Source: Azospirillum soli (GTDB lineage: Bacteria; Pseudomonadota; Alphaproteobacteria; Azospirillales; Azospirillaceae). Taken from it: DNA of 64,000 nucleotides. The position numbers and the translations under genes are program-made. The stretch spans positions 248,001-312,000 of the forward strand of contig NZ_JAGINQ010000005.1 of the NCBI RefSeq assembly GCF_017876165.1, written 5' to 3'. The notes under the pieces were generated by a model. The model worked only from the letters and a program-made list of their open reading frames with translations. It was not told the origin of the DNA and did no database searches. Positions 32,930 to 44,188 of the stretch are shown piece after piece (within the stretch, counting starts at the first letter, position 1; each line of letters starts with the position of its first letter).

Positions 32930-33691
32930 TTACTGCGGCGCCATGCGGATCGCGCCGTCGAGACGGATGACGTCGCCGTTGAGCATCTCGTTCTCAAGGA
33001 TGTGCTGGACGAGGCGGGCGTATTCCTCCGGACGGCCGAAACGCTTGGGGAAGGGCACGCTGGCCGCCAAGCTGTCCTGCACCTCCTGCGGCATGTTCAG
33101 CAGCATCGGCGTGCCGATCAGGCCGGGGGCGATGGTCATGACGCGGATGGCGCTGCGGGCGAGGTCGCGCGCGGCGCAGATGGTCAGGGCCACGACGCCG
33201 CCCTTGGACGACGCGTAGGCCGCCTGCCCGATCTGGCCTTCATAGGCGGCGACGGAGGCGGTGTTGACGATGACGCCACGCTCGCCGGAGGCCAGCGGGT
33301 CGAGCGCACCCATCTCGGCAGCGGCCAGACGCAGGATGTTGAAGGTGCCGATCAGGTTCACCTCGATCACCCTGCGGAAGTCGTCGAGCGGCATCGGGCC
33401 GTCGCGGCCGACGATCCGCTTGGCCGGGGCGACGCCCGCGCAGTTGACCGCGATGCGGACCGGGCCGTGCGCGGCGCGGGCCTCGGCGAAGGCCTTCTCG
33501 GCGGAGTCGGCGTTCGACACGTCGCAGACGAGGCCGAGGCCGCCGATTTCCTGCGCCACCTCTTTGACCGCCGCCTCGTTCATGTCGAGCACCGTGACCT
33601 TGGCGCCGAGCTTGGCGAGATGGCGGGCGGTCTCCGCGCCCATGCCCGACCCGCCGCCGGTGACGATGGCGGCCTGACCGTTGATCTGCAT
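32930..33691 (-). CDS. HSD10-like short-chain dehydrogenase (3-hydroxyacyl-CoA dehydrogenase type)
   Basis: A 253-residue SDR. NAD-binding GGGSGMGAETARHLAKLGAKVTVLD (residues 12-36), the NAG-type motif NCAGVAP, and catalytic Ser in VIVNTASVAAYEG with YASSK. The insert and end (AASVPFPKRFGRPEEYARLVQHILENEMLNGDVIRLDGAIRM) fit the type-II 3-hydroxyacyl-CoA / 2-methyl-3-hydroxybutyryl-CoA dehydrogenase group, which acts in isoleucine breakdown. It is the last gene of the long minus-strand catabolic block. Leucine, isoleucine and fatty-acid use are all possible; isoleucine is favoured with the thiolase and acyl-CoA dehydrogenase. Confidence 0.88.
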   Translation of the reverse strand: MQINGQAAIVTGGGSGMGAETARHLAKLGAKVTVLDMNEAAVKEVAQEIGGLGLVCDVSNADSAEKAFAEARAAHGPVRIAVNCAGVAPAKRIVGRDGPMPLDDFRRVIEVNLIGTFNILRLAAAEMGALDPLASGERGVIVNTASVAAYEGQIGQAAYASSKGGVVALTICAARDLARSAIRVMTIAPGLIGTPMLLNMPQEVQDSLAASVPFPKRFGRPEEYARLVQHILENEMLNGDVIRLDGAIRMAPQ

Positions 33692-33726
33692 TGGGATTTC
33701 CTCTGTTTCCTTGGATTGGGTTTTTC

Positions 33727-35373
33727 TTACATGCCGCCGGGATAGTTGGGCCCGCCGCCGCCCTCGGGGACGACCCAGTTGATGTTCTGGGTGGGGTCCT
33801 TGATGTCGCAGGTCTTGCAGTGCACGCAGTTCTGCGCGTTGATCTGCAGGCGCGGGGCGGTGCCGTCCTCGGCGCGCACGATCTCGTACACCCCGGCCGG
33901 GCAGTAGCGCGTCTCCGGCGCGTCATAGAGCGCCAGGTTCACCCGGATCGGCGTCTCCGCGTCCTTCAGCGTCAGGTGCGCCGGCTGGTTTTCCTCGTGG
34001 TTGGTGTTCGACAGGTACACCGAGGACAGCCGGTCGAACGACACCACCCCGTCCGGCTTGGGGTAGACGATCGGCGGCGCCTCGGCAGCCTTCTTCAGCG
34101 TCGTGTGGTCGGCGTGGTGGTGCAAGGTCCACGGCGCCTTGCCTTTGGTCGCGGTCTCGAACGCCGCGTTGGCCAGCCCCGCCCACAGCCCCTTCTGGAA
34201 GCCCGGTCGGATGTTGCGCACCGCGTGCAGTTCCGACCACACCCACGACGCCTTCAACCGCTCCGGATACTCGGTCACCTCGCGGCCGTTGCTGCCGCCG
34301 GTCAGGTGCTCATAGACGGCTTCCGCCGCCACCATGCCCGACTTCATGGCGGTGTGGTTGCCCTTGATCTTGGGCACGTTCAGGAAGCCCGCCGCGTCGC
34401 CGACGATCAGCCCGCCGGGGAAGGTCAGCTTGGGGATCGACTGGAAGCCGCCCTCCGACAGCGCGCGGGCACCGTAGGCGATGCGCCGGCCGCCCTCGAA
34501 GGTCGGGCGGATAGCCGGGTGTGTCTTGTAGCGCTGGAACTCCTCGAACGGGCTGAGGTGCGGGTTGTCGTAGTCGAGCCCGACGACGAAGCCGACCGAC
34601 ACCAGATTGCCGTCCATGTGGTACAGCCAGCTGCCGCCGTAGGTCTTGGCGTCCATCGGCCAGCCGATGGTGTGGACGATCAGGCCGGGCTGGGACTTGG
34701 CGGGGTCGATCTCCCACAGCTCCTTGATGCCGAGGCCGTAGGTCTGCGGGTCGGCGCCGTCGCGGAGTGAGAACTTGTCGAAGAGGGTCTTGGTGAGCGA
34801 GCCGCGGCAGCCCTCGGCGAAGATGGTCTGCTTGGCGTGCAGCTCCATGCCCGGGGTGTAGTTGGCGGTCTTCTCGCCGTCCTTGCCGATGCCCATGTCG
34901 CCGGTGGCCACGCCCTTGACGGCGCCCTGCTCGTCGTACAGCACTTCCGCCGCGGCGAAGCCGGGGTAGATCTCGACGCCCAGTTCCTCGGCCTGGGCGG
35001 CCATCCAGCGGGCGAGGTTGCCGAGGCTGATGATGAAGTTGCCGTGATTGTTCATCTGCGGCGGGGTGACCGGGAACTTGTGCGCCTTGGTCGCGGTGAG
35101 GAAGACGAAGTGGTCCTCGCGGGCCGGCGTGGTCAGGGGGGCTCCCTTGTCCTTCCAGTCGGGGATCAGCTCGTCCAGCGCGTGCGGCTCGAACACGGCG
35201 CCGGAGAGCAGGTGGGCGCCGACCTCCGAGCCCTTCTCGATCACGCAGACCGACAGCTCCTGCCCGGCCTCATTGGCGAGCTGTTTCAGGCGGATGGCCG
35301 CGCTCAAGCCGGACGGGCCGGCGCCGACGACGAGGACGTCGTATTCCATCACCTCGCGCGGTTCGCGATCCAT
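33727..35373 (-). CDS. Electron transfer flavoprotein-ubiquinone oxidoreductase
   Basis: A 548-residue ETF-QO that transfers electrons from ETF to ubiquinone in the inner membrane. The N-terminal FAD motif is [18 protein letters not shown], the [19 protein letters not shown] region follows, and the C-terminus carries a 4Fe-4S ferredoxin-like cluster, [18 protein letters not shown], with an earlier Cys in [10 protein letters not shown]. It completes the chain from the acyl-CoA dehydrogenases through EtfAB (encoded at 60292-61984). A membrane-associated amphipathic segment, not a transmembrane helix, anchors the family. Confidence 0.95.
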   Translation of the reverse strand: MDREPREVMEYDVLVVGAGPSGLSAAIRLKQLANEAGQELSVCVIEKGSEVGAHLLSGAVFEPHALDELIPDWKDKGAPLTTPAREDHFVFLTATKAHKFPVTPPQMNNHGNFIISLGNLARWMAAQAEELGVEIYPGFAAAEVLYDEQGAVKGVATGDMGIGKDGEKTANYTPGMELHAKQTIFAEGCRGSLTKTLFDKFSLRDGADPQTYGLGIKELWEIDPAKSQPGLIVHTIGWPMDAKTYGGSWLYHMDGNLVSVGFVVGLDYDNPHLSPFEEFQRYKTHPAIRPTFEGGRRIAYGARALSEGGFQSIPKLTFPGGLIVGDAAGFLNVPKIKGNHTAMKSGMVAAEAVYEHLTGGSNGREVTEYPERLKASWVWSELHAVRNIRPGFQKGLWAGLANAAFETATKGKAPWTLHHHADHTTLKKAAEAPPIVYPKPDGVVSFDRLSSVYLSNTNHEENQPAHLTLKDAETPIRVNLALYDAPETRYCPAGVYEIVRAEDGTAPRLQINAQNCVHCKTCDIKDPTQNINWVVPEGGGGPNYPGGM

Positions 35374-35393
35374 ATCACAAGCCCTCTTTATTC

Positions 35394-36227
35394 CTAGTGA
35401 GACAATAGAACCGGCAATGTCATCTGCCGCAGAATGTGGCGCGTGTTGCTGCCCCGCCCGAACAGCGGGAACAGCGATGCACCGTACCCGCCGAAGCCGC
35501 CCATGACCAGCAGATCGGCGCCATGGTCGGACGCGCGCGACAGCACGGCGTCCATCGGCATGATGCTGGTGACGGTCATGCGCTCCTGCGTCGCCTGCAC
35601 GCCGTGGCTGGCAAGATGTTCCAGGATGTCAACCTGAGGAACGTTGCCACCGCCCTCCCCCGCGCCCTGCTGGGCGTGGAGAGCAAGGAGAAGGACGGAT
35701 TTGGCCTGTTGCAGCAGGGGCAGCGCGTCGTTGACGGCGCGGGCGGCCTCGCGGCTGCCGTTCCAGGCGATGACCACCCGTTCGCCGACCGTGGGGAAGC
35801 TGCCGGCGTGGGGAACGACGAGAACCGGGCGACCGGCGTTGAGGACGACCTCCTCGATCAGGTCCTGCGGCACGCGGACATCGCTGCCGGGATCGTGCTG
35901 GCCGAAGATGGCGAGATCCACGTAGCGGGAGCAGATGACCGTCTCGGCGATGACATGGCCATATTCGCCGTGGCTGAGCTGCCACCAGCGGCCTTTGACC
36001 CCGGCTTCGGCGGTGCGCATCTGGAAGTCGGCGCTGGCGCGGTCGGCGGCGGCGGACAGAGCCGGGCCGGCGCGTCGGGCGACGAGGCCGGCGCCCGACG
36101 ATTCGCTCTGCGCGAACAGGCCGGTCAGCGAGGCGCCGAAGCGCTGCGCCAGCCCGATGGCGAGGCCCAGCCGCTCGGCGCTGCGGTTGCTGTCGTCCAG
36201 ATGCACCAGCAGGTTCGTGAAGTTCAT
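35394..36227 (-). CDS. Tandem-domain universal stress protein
   Basis: A 277-residue UspA-type protein of two tandem domains. Domain 1 starts [38 protein letters not shown]; domain 2 starts near residue 148 ([25 protein letters not shown]) and contains [34 protein letters not shown], the ATP-binding G-G-x9-G pattern. It has no direct enzymatic role. It sits between ETF-QO (20 bases downstream) and the HMG-CoA lyase (29 bases upstream), which suggests co-expression with catabolism. Confidence 0.88.
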   Translation of the reverse strand: MNFTNLLVHLDDSNRSAERLGLAIGLAQRFGASLTGLFAQSESSGAGLVARRAGPALSAAADRASADFQMRTAEAGVKGRWWQLSHGEYGHVIAETVICSRYVDLAIFGQHDPGSDVRVPQDLIEEVVLNAGRPVLVVPHAGSFPTVGERVVIAWNGSREAARAVNDALPLLQQAKSVLLLALHAQQGAGEGGGNVPQVDILEHLASHGVQATQERMTVTSIMPMDAVLSRASDHGADLLVMGGFGGYGASLFPLFGRGSNTRHILRQMTLPVLLSH

Positions 36228-36256
36228 GGGGTCCTCTCCTGGTTCAGGCGCACCGT

Positions 36257-37156
36257 TCAGGCGCAGCCGCGCGCGCGGGCGACCTTGGAAGCGGTCGGGC
36301 GGCCGATGGCCTCGCTGATGTAAGCACCGGCGGCCACCAACTTGTCCAGATCGACGCCCGTTTCGATGCCCAGGCCGTTCAGCATGTAAAGGACATCCTC
36401 GCTCGCCACGTTGCCGGACGCCCCCTTGGCGTACGGGCAGCCGCCGAGGCCGGCGACGGAGCTGTCCACCACCGCCACGCCCATCTCAAGCGTGGCGAGG
36501 ATGTTGGCGAGCGCCTGCCCGTAGGTGTCGTGGAAGTGGACGGCGACCTTGTCCGTGGGCACGCGCTCGGCCACCGCCGCGATCATGGCCTGCGCCTTGG
36601 CCGGAGTGCCGGTGCCGATGGTGTCGCCGAGCGAGATCTCGTAGCAGCCCATGGCGAGCAGCTCACCCGCCACGACGGCGACGGCGGGCGGGGCGATCTC
36701 GCCCTCGTAGGGGCAGCCGAGCACGCAGGAGACGTAGCCGCGCACCGGGAGGTTCTGGGCCTTGGCCGCCTCCATCACCGGGGCGAAACGTTCCAGGCTC
36801 TCGGCGATGGAGCAGTTGATGTTCTTCTGGCTGAAGCTTTCGGAGGCGGCGGCAAACACCGCCACCTCGTCAGCCCTGGCGGCGAGCGCCCCTTCCAGAC
36901 CCTTGGCGTTGGGGGTCAGGGCGACGTAGCGCACACCGGGCTTGCGGTTGATGCCGGCGAAGACGTCCGGCGTGTCGGCCATCTGCGGGACCCATTTGGG
37001 CGAGACGAAGCTGCCCGCCTCGATGGCCGTCAGCCCGGCCTCGGCCAAGCGGTTCACAAGGCCGATTTTCACCTCGGTCGGAACGATCTGCTTCTCGTTC
37101 TGAAGGCCGTCGCGGGGGCCGACCTCCACCATGCGGACGCTCTTGGGCAAACGCAT
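36257..37156 (-). CDS. mvaB: Hydroxymethylglutaryl-CoA lyase
   Basis: A 299-residue lyase that splits HMG-CoA to acetoacetate and acetyl-CoA, the last step of leucine degradation. The N-terminal [21 protein letters not shown] is the metal-site motif (E, D), [11 protein letters not shown] is conserved, and [19 protein letters not shown] contains the catalytic Cys loop. It begins one base after the mccA stop, making it part of the mccB-liuC-mccA-mvaB run. Also known as liuE in Pseudomonas-like clusters. Cytosolic. Confidence 0.95.
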   Translation of the reverse strand: MRLPKSVRMVEVGPRDGLQNEKQIVPTEVKIGLVNRLAEAGLTAIEAGSFVSPKWVPQMADTPDVFAGINRKPGVRYVALTPNAKGLEGALAARADEVAVFAAASESFSQKNINCSIAESLERFAPVMEAAKAQNLPVRGYVSCVLGCPYEGEIAPPAVAVVAGELLAMGCYEISLGDTIGTGTPAKAQAMIAAVAERVPTDKVAVHFHDTYGQALANILATLEMGVAVVDSSVAGLGGCPYAKGASGNVASEDVLYMLNGLGIETGVDLDKLVAAGAYISEAIGRPTASKVARARGCA

Positions 37157-37157
37157 G

Positions 37158-39164
37158 TCACTTCTCCTCGGTGACGTCGAGGACCAGCAGGTCCACGCCC
37201 TCGGACACCTGATCGCCCGCCGCGAAGTTGACGGCGGAGACGGTGCCGGCGGCCGGGGCCTTGATGGTGTGCTCCATCTTCATGGCCTCCAGCAGCATCA
37301 GGGGCGCGCCGGCCTCGACCGTCTGGCCGGGCTCGACCAGCACGCGGACCACGGTGCCTGGCATGGGTGCTGTCAGGCGGCCGGTGCCGCCCTCCTGCTC
37401 CGCCGCGCGGGCGGTCGGGTCGTCCAGGCGCAGGCGCCACACGGCGCCGTCCGACAGGATCGTCAGGTCGAAGCCCTGGAAAACAACGGTGGAGCGCGTG
37501 CGCACGCGGTCAATGGTCGCGGTCAGGACTTCGCCGTCCCAGCTGACCTGCTCGGCGCGGATGGCCGGGCGGCCTTCCACCTCGATCTCATAGCCGTCGG
37601 GGCGGAAGTGCAGGGTCAGTTGGCGGAGGGTTTCACCGTCGAGGAGGCGGAGGTCGTGGTGGTTGTCGTCGTTCAGCCGCCAGCCGCTGGCCGACAGCCA
37701 GGGCGAATGCGGATCCGACGCGGCGCGGCGGGTTTTCTTCGCTTCGGCATTGCGGCGCAGCAGCACGGTCAGCGCTGCGATGGCGAGCCCGCGATCCGGC
37801 ACCGGGGCCGGCGGGGGCAGCAGGTCGGCGCGGTGCCGCTCGATGAAGCCGGTGTCGATCTCCACCGCACGGAAGGCCGGGTGCGCGGCGATGGCACCCA
37901 GGAAGCCGACGTTGGTCGTAACGCCGACCACCTCATAGGCGGCGAGCGCCACGCGTAGGCGGCGGAGTGCCGCGTCGCGGTCCTCGTCCCAGACGATCAG
38001 CTTGGCGATCATCGGGTCGTAGAACATGGTGACCTCGTCGCCCTCGCGAACGCCGGTGTCCACGCGGACATGATCGTTCTCGGCGGGCGGGCGCAGGCGG
38101 GCGAGGCGGCCGATGGCCGGCAGGAACTCGCGCTGTGGGTCCTCGGCGTAGAGGCGCGCCTCGAAGGCGTGGCCGCGCCGGGTCAGCTGCTCCTGGGCCA
38201 GGGGCAGCGTGCCGCCAGCCGCCACACGGATCTGCCACTCCACCAGATCCTGCCCGGTGATCTTCTCGGTCACCGGGTGTTCGACCTGAAGGCGGGTGTT
38301 CATCTCGATGAAGTAGAAGCCGCCGTCCTCGTAGAGGAACTCCACCGTGCCGGCGCCGACATAGTTGACGGCCTTGGCCGCCGCCACCGCCGCCTCGCCC
38401 ATGCGGCGGCGCAGGTCGTCGGGCAGACTGGGGGCCGGGGCCTCCTCGATCACCTTCTGGTGGCGACGCTGGACGGAGCAGTCGCGCTCGAACAGATACA
38501 CGGCGTTGCCGTGCGTGTCAGCAAAGACCTGGATTTCGACGTGACGCGGGCGGCCAAGGTATTTTTCGAGCAGCACACTGTCGTCGCCGAAGGCGGCCTT
38601 CGCTTCGCGCTTGGCGCCGGCCACCGCGTCAGCGAAGTCGGCCGGGTCGCGCACGACGCGCATGCCCTTGCCGCCGCCGCCAGCCGACGCCTTGACGAGC
38701 ACCGGGAAGCCGATGCGCTGCGCCTCGGCGGTCAGGGTGTCGAGAGCCTGCCCCTCCCCATGGTAGCCGGGGACCAGCGGCACCTCGGCCTGGGACATGA
38801 GGCGCTTGGATTCGGCCTTGGAGCCCATGACGCGGATCGCCTCAATCGGCGGGCCGATGAAGACCACGCCGGCCTCGGCGCAGGCGGCGGCAAAACCGGC
38901 GTTTTCCGACAGGAAGCCGTAGCCGGGGTGGATGGCCTGGGCGCCGGTCTGCTTGGCAACCTCCAGGATTACGTCGCCGCGCAGGTAGCTTTCGCCCACG
39001 GGGGCGGGGCCGATGCAGACGGCCTCGTCGGCCATCTCCACATGCATGGCGCGGGCGTCGGCCTCTGAATAGACGGCGACCGTGCGGATGCCGAGGCGGC
39101 GGGCGGTGCGGATGACGCGGCAGGCGATCTCGCCCCGGTTTGCGATCAGAATTTTGTCGAACAT
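37158..39164 (-). CDS. mccA: 3-methylcrotonyl-CoA carboxylase biotin-carboxylase/BCCP subunit
   Basis: A 668-residue alpha subunit. The N-terminal biotin carboxylase domain ([48 protein letters not shown] loop; [13 protein letters not shown]) is followed by a BT-like linker and the C-terminal biotinyl domain with EAMKMEH (biotin on K629). It charges biotin with CO2 and passes it to the beta subunit. The length and partner genes make it MccA (LiuD) rather than acetyl- or propionyl-CoA carboxylase. It starts four bases after liuC's stop. Confidence 0.95.
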   Translation of the reverse strand: MFDKILIANRGEIACRVIRTARRLGIRTVAVYSEADARAMHVEMADEAVCIGPAPVGESYLRGDVILEVAKQTGAQAIHPGYGFLSENAGFAAACAEAGVVFIGPPIEAIRVMGSKAESKRLMSQAEVPLVPGYHGEGQALDTLTAEAQRIGFPVLVKASAGGGGKGMRVVRDPADFADAVAGAKREAKAAFGDDSVLLEKYLGRPRHVEIQVFADTHGNAVYLFERDCSVQRRHQKVIEEAPAPSLPDDLRRRMGEAAVAAAKAVNYVGAGTVEFLYEDGGFYFIEMNTRLQVEHPVTEKITGQDLVEWQIRVAAGGTLPLAQEQLTRRGHAFEARLYAEDPQREFLPAIGRLARLRPPAENDHVRVDTGVREGDEVTMFYDPMIAKLIVWDEDRDAALRRLRVALAAYEVVGVTTNVGFLGAIAAHPAFRAVEIDTGFIERHRADLLPPPAPVPDRGLAIAALTVLLRRNAEAKKTRRAASDPHSPWLSASGWRLNDDNHHDLRLLDGETLRQLTLHFRPDGYEIEVEGRPAIRAEQVSWDGEVLTATIDRVRTRSTVVFQGFDLTILSDGAVWRLRLDDPTARAAEQEGGTGRLTAPMPGTVVRVLVEPGQTVEAGAPLMLLEAMKMEHTIKAPAAGTVSAVNFAAGDQVSEGVDLLVLDVTEEK

Positions 39165-39168
39165 GGGG

Positions 39169-39951
39169 TCAGCTCCGCCACTTCGGGTCGCGTTTTTCCA
39201 GGAAGGCGCCGACGCCCTCCTTTCCCTCGGCGCTGGCCCGCTGACGGGCGATGCGCTGGGCGGTGTCGAGCATCACGTCGGTGGTCAACGGACGCCGGGC
39301 CACCGCGCGGATCAGCTCCTTCGCGGCGGTCTGCGAGGCCGGGCCGCATTCCATCAGGCGCTTGACCGTGGCGTCCACGGCGGATTCCAGGCCGTCGGCG
39401 GGAACGACCTCGTGCAGCAGGCCGTGGCGCAGAGCTTCCGATGCCGAGAACCGCTCGCCGGTCAGGAAGTAGCGGCGGCAGGCGCGCTCGCCCATGGCGG
39501 CGATGACGTAGGGGCTGATGACCGCCGGCAGCAGGCCGAGGCGCACCTCGGTCAGGGCGAAGGTTGCCGTGTCCGCCGCGATGGCGATGTCGCAGGCCGA
39601 GACCAGCCCGACGCCGCCGCCGAAGGCCGGACCCTGGACGACCGCGATGGTCGGCTTCGGGCATTCGTCCAGCGTGCGCAGCATGGTGGCAAGGCCCATG
39701 GCGTCCTGGACGTTCTCGTCATGGCTGTAGCCGGAAATGCGCTTCATCCAGTCAAGATCAGCACCGGCGGAGAAGCTCTTGCCGACCCCGCGCAGCAGGA
39801 CGACGCGGACGCCGGGATCCTCGCCCACCTTGCGTAAGGCGGCCGTCAGGTCGGCGATGACGTGCTCGTTGAAGGCGTTGTGCACCTGGCCACGGTTCAT
39901 GGTGACCGTGGCGACACCGTTGGCGGCGATGTCCGTAAGAATGTCGGTCAT
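39169..39951 (-). CDS. liuC: Enoyl-CoA hydratase, probable 3-methylglutaconyl-CoA hydratase
   Basis: About 260 residues, crotonase fold. The oxyanion-hole segments are GVGKSFSAGADLDWM and AFGGGVGLVSACDIAIA, with ALTEVRLGLLPAVISPYV carrying the catalytic Glu. Placement between the two carboxylase subunits fits methylglutaconyl-CoA hydration to HMG-CoA, the step before mvaB. The longest open frame runs to 40317, but ATG 39951 lies ten bases after the mccB stop and gives a normal family length. Confidence 0.93.
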   Translation of the reverse strand: MTDILTDIAANGVATVTMNRGQVHNAFNEHVIADLTAALRKVGEDPGVRVVLLRGVGKSFSAGADLDWMKRISGYSHDENVQDAMGLATMLRTLDECPKPTIAVVQGPAFGGGVGLVSACDIAIAADTATFALTEVRLGLLPAVISPYVIAAMGERACRRYFLTGERFSASEALRHGLLHEVVPADGLESAVDATVKRLMECGPASQTAAKELIRAVARRPLTTDVMLDTAQRIARQRASAEGKEGVGAFLEKRDPKWRS

Positions 39952-39961
39952 GATTCCCGCC

Positions 39962-41569
39962 TCACATCCGGAAGACGCCGAAGGTGGTCTTTTCGACCGG
40001 CGCGTTGAGACTGGCCGAGAGGCCGAGGCCGAGGACCATGCGGGTGTCCGCCGGGTCGATGATGCCGTCGTCCCACAGGCGGGCGGACGCGTAGTAGGGG
40101 TGACCCTGGTGTTCGTACTGCTGGCGGATTGGGGCTTTGAAGGCTTCCTCCTCCTCCGCCGGCCAGGACTTGCCCTGGGCTTCCATGGCATCGCGGCGGA
40201 CCTGGGCGAGCACGCCGGCCGCCTGCTCCCCGCCCATGACGGAGATGCGGGAGTTCGGCCACATCCACAGGAAGCGTGGGGAATAGGCGCGACCGCACAT
40301 ACCGTAGTTGCCGGCACCGTAGCTGCCGCCGATGATGACCGTGAACTTCGGCACCTTGGCGCAGGCGACGGCGGTGACCAGCTTGGCGCCGTCCTTGGCG
40401 ATGCCGCCGGACTCGTATTTCCGGCCGACCATGAAGCCGGTGATGTTCTGGAGGAAGACCAGCGGAATGCCGCGCTGGCAGCACAGCTCCACGAAATGCG
40501 CGCCCTTCAGGGCGGATTCGCTGAACAGGATGCCGTTGTTCGCGATGATGCCGACCGGATAGCCGAAGATGTGCGCGAAGCCGCAGACCAGCGTCGTGCC
40601 GTACAGCGGCTTGAACTCGTCCAGCACCGAGCCGTCCACGACGCGGGCGATCACCTCGCGCACGTCGAAGGGCTTGCGCGGGTCGCTGGGGATGACGCCG
40701 TAAAGCTCGCGCGGGTCGTAGGCGGGGTCCTGCGGCTCGCGCAAGTCCATGTCGATGCGCTTGCTGCGGTTCAGGTTCGACACGACCTTGCGCGCCATGG
40801 CGAGCGCGTGCGCGTCGTTCATCGCGTAATGGTCGGTTACGCCGGAGGTGCGGGAGTGCACGTCGGCGCCGCCCAGATCCTCCGCCGACACCACCTCGCC
40901 CGTCGCCGCCTTCACCAGCGGCGGGCCGCCGAGGAAGATGGTGCCCTGGTTGCGGACGATGATCGCCTCGTCCGACATGGCCGGGACGTAGGCGCCGCCG
41001 GCCGTGCAGCTGCCCATGACCACCGCGATTTGCGGGATGCCCTGGGCGGACATGTTGGCCTGGTTGAAGAAGATGCGCCCGAAATGGTCGCGATCGGGGA
41101 AGACCTCGTCCTGGTTCGGCAGGTTGGCGCCGCCGGAGTCCACAAGGTAGATGCAAGGGAGATTGTTCTGCTGCGCAACCTCCTGCGCGCGCAGGTGCTT
41201 CTTGACGGTCAGGGGGTAGTAGGTGCCGCCCTTAACCGTGGCGTCGTTGGTGACGACCATGCATTCCTGGCCGGCGACGCTGCCGATGCCGGTGATGATG
41301 CCGGCCGCCGGAACGTCGTCGTCATAGACCTTGTAGGCGGCCATCTGCGACAGTTCCAGGAACGGCGAGCCGACGTCGAGAAGCTGGCGAATGCGCTCGC
41401 GCGGCAGCAGCTTGCCGCGCGACAGGTGCTTGTCGCGGGCCTTCGCGCCGCCGCCCTGCTTGATGGCCGACACCTTCTCGCGCAGGTCGGCCACCAGGGA
41501 CGACATGGCGTCGGCGTTCGTCTGGAACTCGGCGGAGCGCGGGTTCAGGGCGCTCTTCAGGACGGTCAT
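39962..41569 (-). CDS. mccB: 3-methylcrotonyl-CoA carboxylase carboxyltransferase subunit
   Basis: A 535-residue beta subunit with the carboxyltransferase N and C domains. Typical sequence includes [69 protein letters not shown] and [25 protein letters not shown]. The enzyme transfers CO2 to 3-methylcrotonyl-CoA. It is first of the compact run mccB-liuC-mccA-mvaB-uspA-etfQO-SDR. The next upstream gene is the acyl-CoA dehydrogenase, separated by about 140 bases holding a dispersed palindromic repeat, so an internal promoter is possible. Confidence 0.95.
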   Translation of the reverse strand: MTVLKSALNPRSAEFQTNADAMSSLVADLREKVSAIKQGGGAKARDKHLSRGKLLPRERIRQLLDVGSPFLELSQMAAYKVYDDDVPAAGIITGIGSVAGQECMVVTNDATVKGGTYYPLTVKKHLRAQEVAQQNNLPCIYLVDSGGANLPNQDEVFPDRDHFGRIFFNQANMSAQGIPQIAVVMGSCTAGGAYVPAMSDEAIIVRNQGTIFLGGPPLVKAATGEVVSAEDLGGADVHSRTSGVTDHYAMNDAHALAMARKVVSNLNRSKRIDMDLREPQDPAYDPRELYGVIPSDPRKPFDVREVIARVVDGSVLDEFKPLYGTTLVCGFAHIFGYPVGIIANNGILFSESALKGAHFVELCCQRGIPLVFLQNITGFMVGRKYESGGIAKDGAKLVTAVACAKVPKFTVIIGGSYGAGNYGMCGRAYSPRFLWMWPNSRISVMGGEQAAGVLAQVRRDAMEAQGKSWPAEEEEAFKAPIRQQYEHQGHPYYASARLWDDGIIDPADTRMVLGLGLSASLNAPVEKTTFGVFRM

Positions 41570-41620
41570 GGCCGTCGTCCTCCCGTCTCTTCTTATTCGT
41601 CGTGGTCTCGTGTGACCGGT

Positions 41621-41694
41621 GTTGGGTTTCGGCTTTGCCTCAACCCAACCTACGGGTGGATTCGTAGGTTGGGTTTAGCGGAGCAAAACCCAAC
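41621..41694. repeat. Dispersed inverted repeat with GTAGGTTGGGTT core
   Basis: Left arm begins GTTGGGTTTCGGC at 41621 and reads to ...CCAACCTACG at 41654; the right arm CGTAGGTTGGGTTTAGCG... to ...AACCCAAC ends at 41694. The arms are imperfect complements with an 8-base spacer. The core occurs in many proteobacterial genomes as an intergenic repeat. It lies between the acyl-CoA dehydrogenase and mccB genes. Confidence 0.75.
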
Positions 41695-41708
41695 GGCAAA
41701 CGCGTCCC

Positions 41709-42842
41709 TCATTGGACCAAGGCCCGGCTGATGACGAGCCGCTGGATGTCGCTGGTGCCCTCGTAGATCTGGCAGACCCGCACGTCGCGGTAGATGCGCT
41801 CGACGGGGAAGTCGTTCAGGTAGCCGTAGCCGCCGTGGATCTGGATCGCGTCGGAGCAGACCCTCTCGGCCATTTCCGAGGCGTAGAGCTTCGCCATCGC
41901 CGCTTCCTTCAGGCAGGGCTCGCCGGCGTCGCGCAAGCTGGCGGCGTGCAGGACGAGCTGCCGCGCCGCCTCGACACGGGTCGCCATGTCGGCCAGCCGG
42001 AAGGCCACCGCCTGATGCTGGATGATCGGCACGCCCATGCTCTGCCGCTCCTGGGCGTAGCGGATGGCGTGGTCGAGCGCTGCGCGCGCCATGCCCACCG
42101 ACTGCGACGCGATGCCGATGCGCCCGCCCTCTAGGTTGGCGAGCGCCACCTTGTAGCCGCCGCCCTCCGGGCCGAGCATCAGGTCGGCCGGGATTCGGCA
42201 GTCCTCCAGCACAATCTGGCAGGTGTCGGAGCAGCTTTGCCCCAGCTTCTCCTCCACCCGCGCGACCTGATAGCCGGGGGTGTCGGTCGGCACGATGAAG
42301 GCGGTAATGCCCTTCTTGCCGGCCTCCGGGTCGCTGACCGCGAAGACGATGGCGACGTCAGCGTTCCGGCCCGAGGTGATGAACTGCTTGGTGCCGTTCA
42401 GGACCCAGTGGTTGCCGTCCCGGCGCGCCCTGGTCTTGATGGCCGAGGCGTCGGATCCCGCCTGCGGCTCGGTCAGGCAGAAGCAGCCGAGCTGTTCGCC
42501 GCGCGCCATCGGCTTCAGGAAGCGTTCCTTCTGCTCGGCGTTGCCGAACTTCAGGATCGGCATGCAGCCGACGGAGTTGTGCACGCTCATGATGGTGGAG
42601 ATGGCGCCGTCGCCCGCCGCGATCTCCTCAATGGCAAGCGCGTAGGCGACGTGGTCGGTGCCGGCCCCGTCGTATTCCTCCGGCACCAGCATGCCCATCA
42701 GGCCGAGCTTGCCCATTTCGGCCAGTTCGGCCTTCGGGAAGGCCCCGGTCCGGTCCCGCTCGGCCGCCGTCGGCGCCAGCCGCTCGGCCGAGAACGCGCG
42801 CGCCATGTCGCGCACCATCTGCTGCTCTTCCGTCAGCCGCAT
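41709..42842 (-). CDS. Acyl-CoA dehydrogenase (short/branched-chain type)
   Basis: A 377-residue flavoenzyme. Motifs: [57 protein letters not shown], and the canonical catalytic Glu at about 361 in [14 protein letters not shown]. It introduces a double bond into a short or branched acyl-CoA and donates electrons to ETF. It is clearly distinct from the adjacent isovaleryl-CoA dehydrogenase, which lacks Glu at this position. In this position a 2-methylbutyryl-CoA or butyryl-CoA role is plausible. Confidence 0.92.
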   Translation of the reverse strand: MRLTEEQQMVRDMARAFSAERLAPTAAERDRTGAFPKAELAEMGKLGLMGMLVPEEYDGAGTDHVAYALAIEEIAAGDGAISTIMSVHNSVGCMPILKFGNAEQKERFLKPMARGEQLGCFCLTEPQAGSDASAIKTRARRDGNHWVLNGTKQFITSGRNADVAIVFAVSDPEAGKKGITAFIVPTDTPGYQVARVEEKLGQSCSDTCQIVLEDCRIPADLMLGPEGGGYKVALANLEGGRIGIASQSVGMARAALDHAIRYAQERQSMGVPIIQHQAVAFRLADMATRVEAARQLVLHAASLRDAGEPCLKEAAMAKLYASEMAERVCSDAIQIHGGYGYLNDFPVERIYRDVRVCQIYEGTSDIQRLVISRALVQ

Positions 42843-42862
42843 GTTTTTCCCTCCCCTTATTC

Positions 42863-42972
42863 TCCCTCTCCCCTCCGGGGAGAGGGTCGGGGTGAGGGGG
42901 ATGCGCGTATGCCGGACGTACCAGCGTCGCGCAACCCCCTCACCCTAACCCTCTCCCCGGAGGGGAGAGGGA
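42863..42972. repeat. 38-bp inverted repeat, dispersed family A
   Basis: Left arm 42863-42900 and right arm 42935-42972 are 38 bases each and complementary except at two positions, with a 34-base spacer. Each arm also folds on itself through the CTCCCCTCCGGGGAG core. It is related to the pair at 12439-12580. It lies between the thiolase and acyl-CoA dehydrogenase genes. Confidence 0.8.
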
Positions 42973-42988
42973 ACTTTTGCCGCTTCGC

Positions 42989-44170
42989 TCAGACCAACTC
43001 CACCGCCACAGCCGTGGCCTCGCCGCCGCCGATGCAGAGGCTTGCTACGCCGCGCTTCAGCCCGTTCTTTTCCAGGGCGGACAGAAGCGTCACCAGGATG
43101 CGGGCGCCCGAGGCGCCGATGGGGTGGCCTAGCGCGCAGGCGCCGCCGTGGACGTTCAGCTTGTCGTGCGGGATGTCGAGTTCACGCATCGCCGCCATGG
43201 CGACCACCGCAAAGGCCTCGTTCAACTCGAACAGGTCCACGTCCTTGGCCGACCAGCCGGCGCGTTCAAGGACCTTCTGGATGGCGCCCACGGGGGCAGT
43301 GGTGAACCAAGCCGGAGTCTGGGCGTGGTTGGAGTGGGCCTTGATCTCGGCGAGGATCTGAAGGCCCTGCTTCTCCGCGTTGGAACGGGTGGTCAGGACC
43401 AGCGCGGCGGCGCCGTCGGAGATGGAGGAGGCGTTGGCCGCCGTCACCGTGCCGTCCTTGGCGAAGGCGGGCTTCAGCGTCGGGATCTTGGACGGGTCGG
43501 CCTTCAGCGGCTGCTCGTCCACCTCGATCACCGTGTCGCCCTTGCGGCCCTTCACGGTGACGGCGGTGATTTCCTTGCGGAAGCTACCGTCCTCGGTGGC
43601 GCGCTTGGCGCGGGCTAGGCTCTCGATGGCGTAGTTGTCCTGCGCCTCACGGGTGAACTGGTAGTGCTGGGCGCACTCCTCCGCGAAGGTGCCCATCAGG
43701 CGGCCACGGTCGTAGGCGTCCTCAAGCCCGTCCAGGAACATGTGGTCGAGCACGCGGCCGTGGCCCATGCGGTAGCCGCCGCGCGCGCGGTCCAGCAGGT
43801 AGGGGGCGTTGGACATGCTCTCCATGCCGCCGGCCACGATGACCTCGGCCGTGCCGGCCTTGATCAGGTCGTGGGCGAACATGACCGCCTTCATGCCCGA
43901 GCCACACACCTTGGAGATGGTCGTGCAACCCGCGGCCTCCGGGATGCCGGCGCCGAGCGATGCCTGACGGGCGGGCGCCTGCCCCAGGCCGGCCGGCAGC
44001 ACGTTCCCCATGAACACCTCCTCGACCGCGTCGGGCTTCACGCCGGCACGCTCGATGGCGGCCTTGATCGCGGCCGATCCCAGCTGCGGCGCGGTCAGCC
44101 CCTGCAACTCGCCCTGGAAGCCGCCCATCGGCGTGCGGGCGGCACCCGCGATGACAACGGTGTCCGTCAT
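42989..44170 (-). CDS. Acetyl-CoA acetyltransferase (thiolase)
   Basis: A 393-residue thiolase of the degradative/biosynthetic thiolase-II type. The nucleophile C89 is in ISKVCGSGMKAVMFAHDLI, the conserved GGACALGHPIGASGAR has the catalytic His, and the second Cys lies near 379 in LCIGGGEATAVAVE. It cleaves acetoacetyl-CoA or 2-methylacetoacetyl-CoA. It is immediately downstream of isovaleryl-CoA dehydrogenase (18 bases). It could process acetoacetate from the leucine route (after activation) or finish isoleucine breakdown. Confidence 0.93.
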   Translation of the reverse strand: MTDTVVIAGAARTPMGGFQGELQGLTAPQLGSAAIKAAIERAGVKPDAVEEVFMGNVLPAGLGQAPARQASLGAGIPEAAGCTTISKVCGSGMKAVMFAHDLIKAGTAEVIVAGGMESMSNAPYLLDRARGGYRMGHGRVLDHMFLDGLEDAYDRGRLMGTFAEECAQHYQFTREAQDNYAIESLARAKRATEDGSFRKEITAVTVKGRKGDTVIEVDEQPLKADPSKIPTLKPAFAKDGTVTAANASSISDGAAALVLTTRSNAEKQGLQILAEIKAHSNHAQTPAWFTTAPVGAIQKVLERAGWSAKDVDLFELNEAFAVVAMAAMRELDIPHDKLNVHGGACALGHPIGASGARILVTLLSALEKNGLKRGVASLCIGGGEATAVAVELV

Positions 44171-44188
44171 GTCCGTGATTCCCTTCCC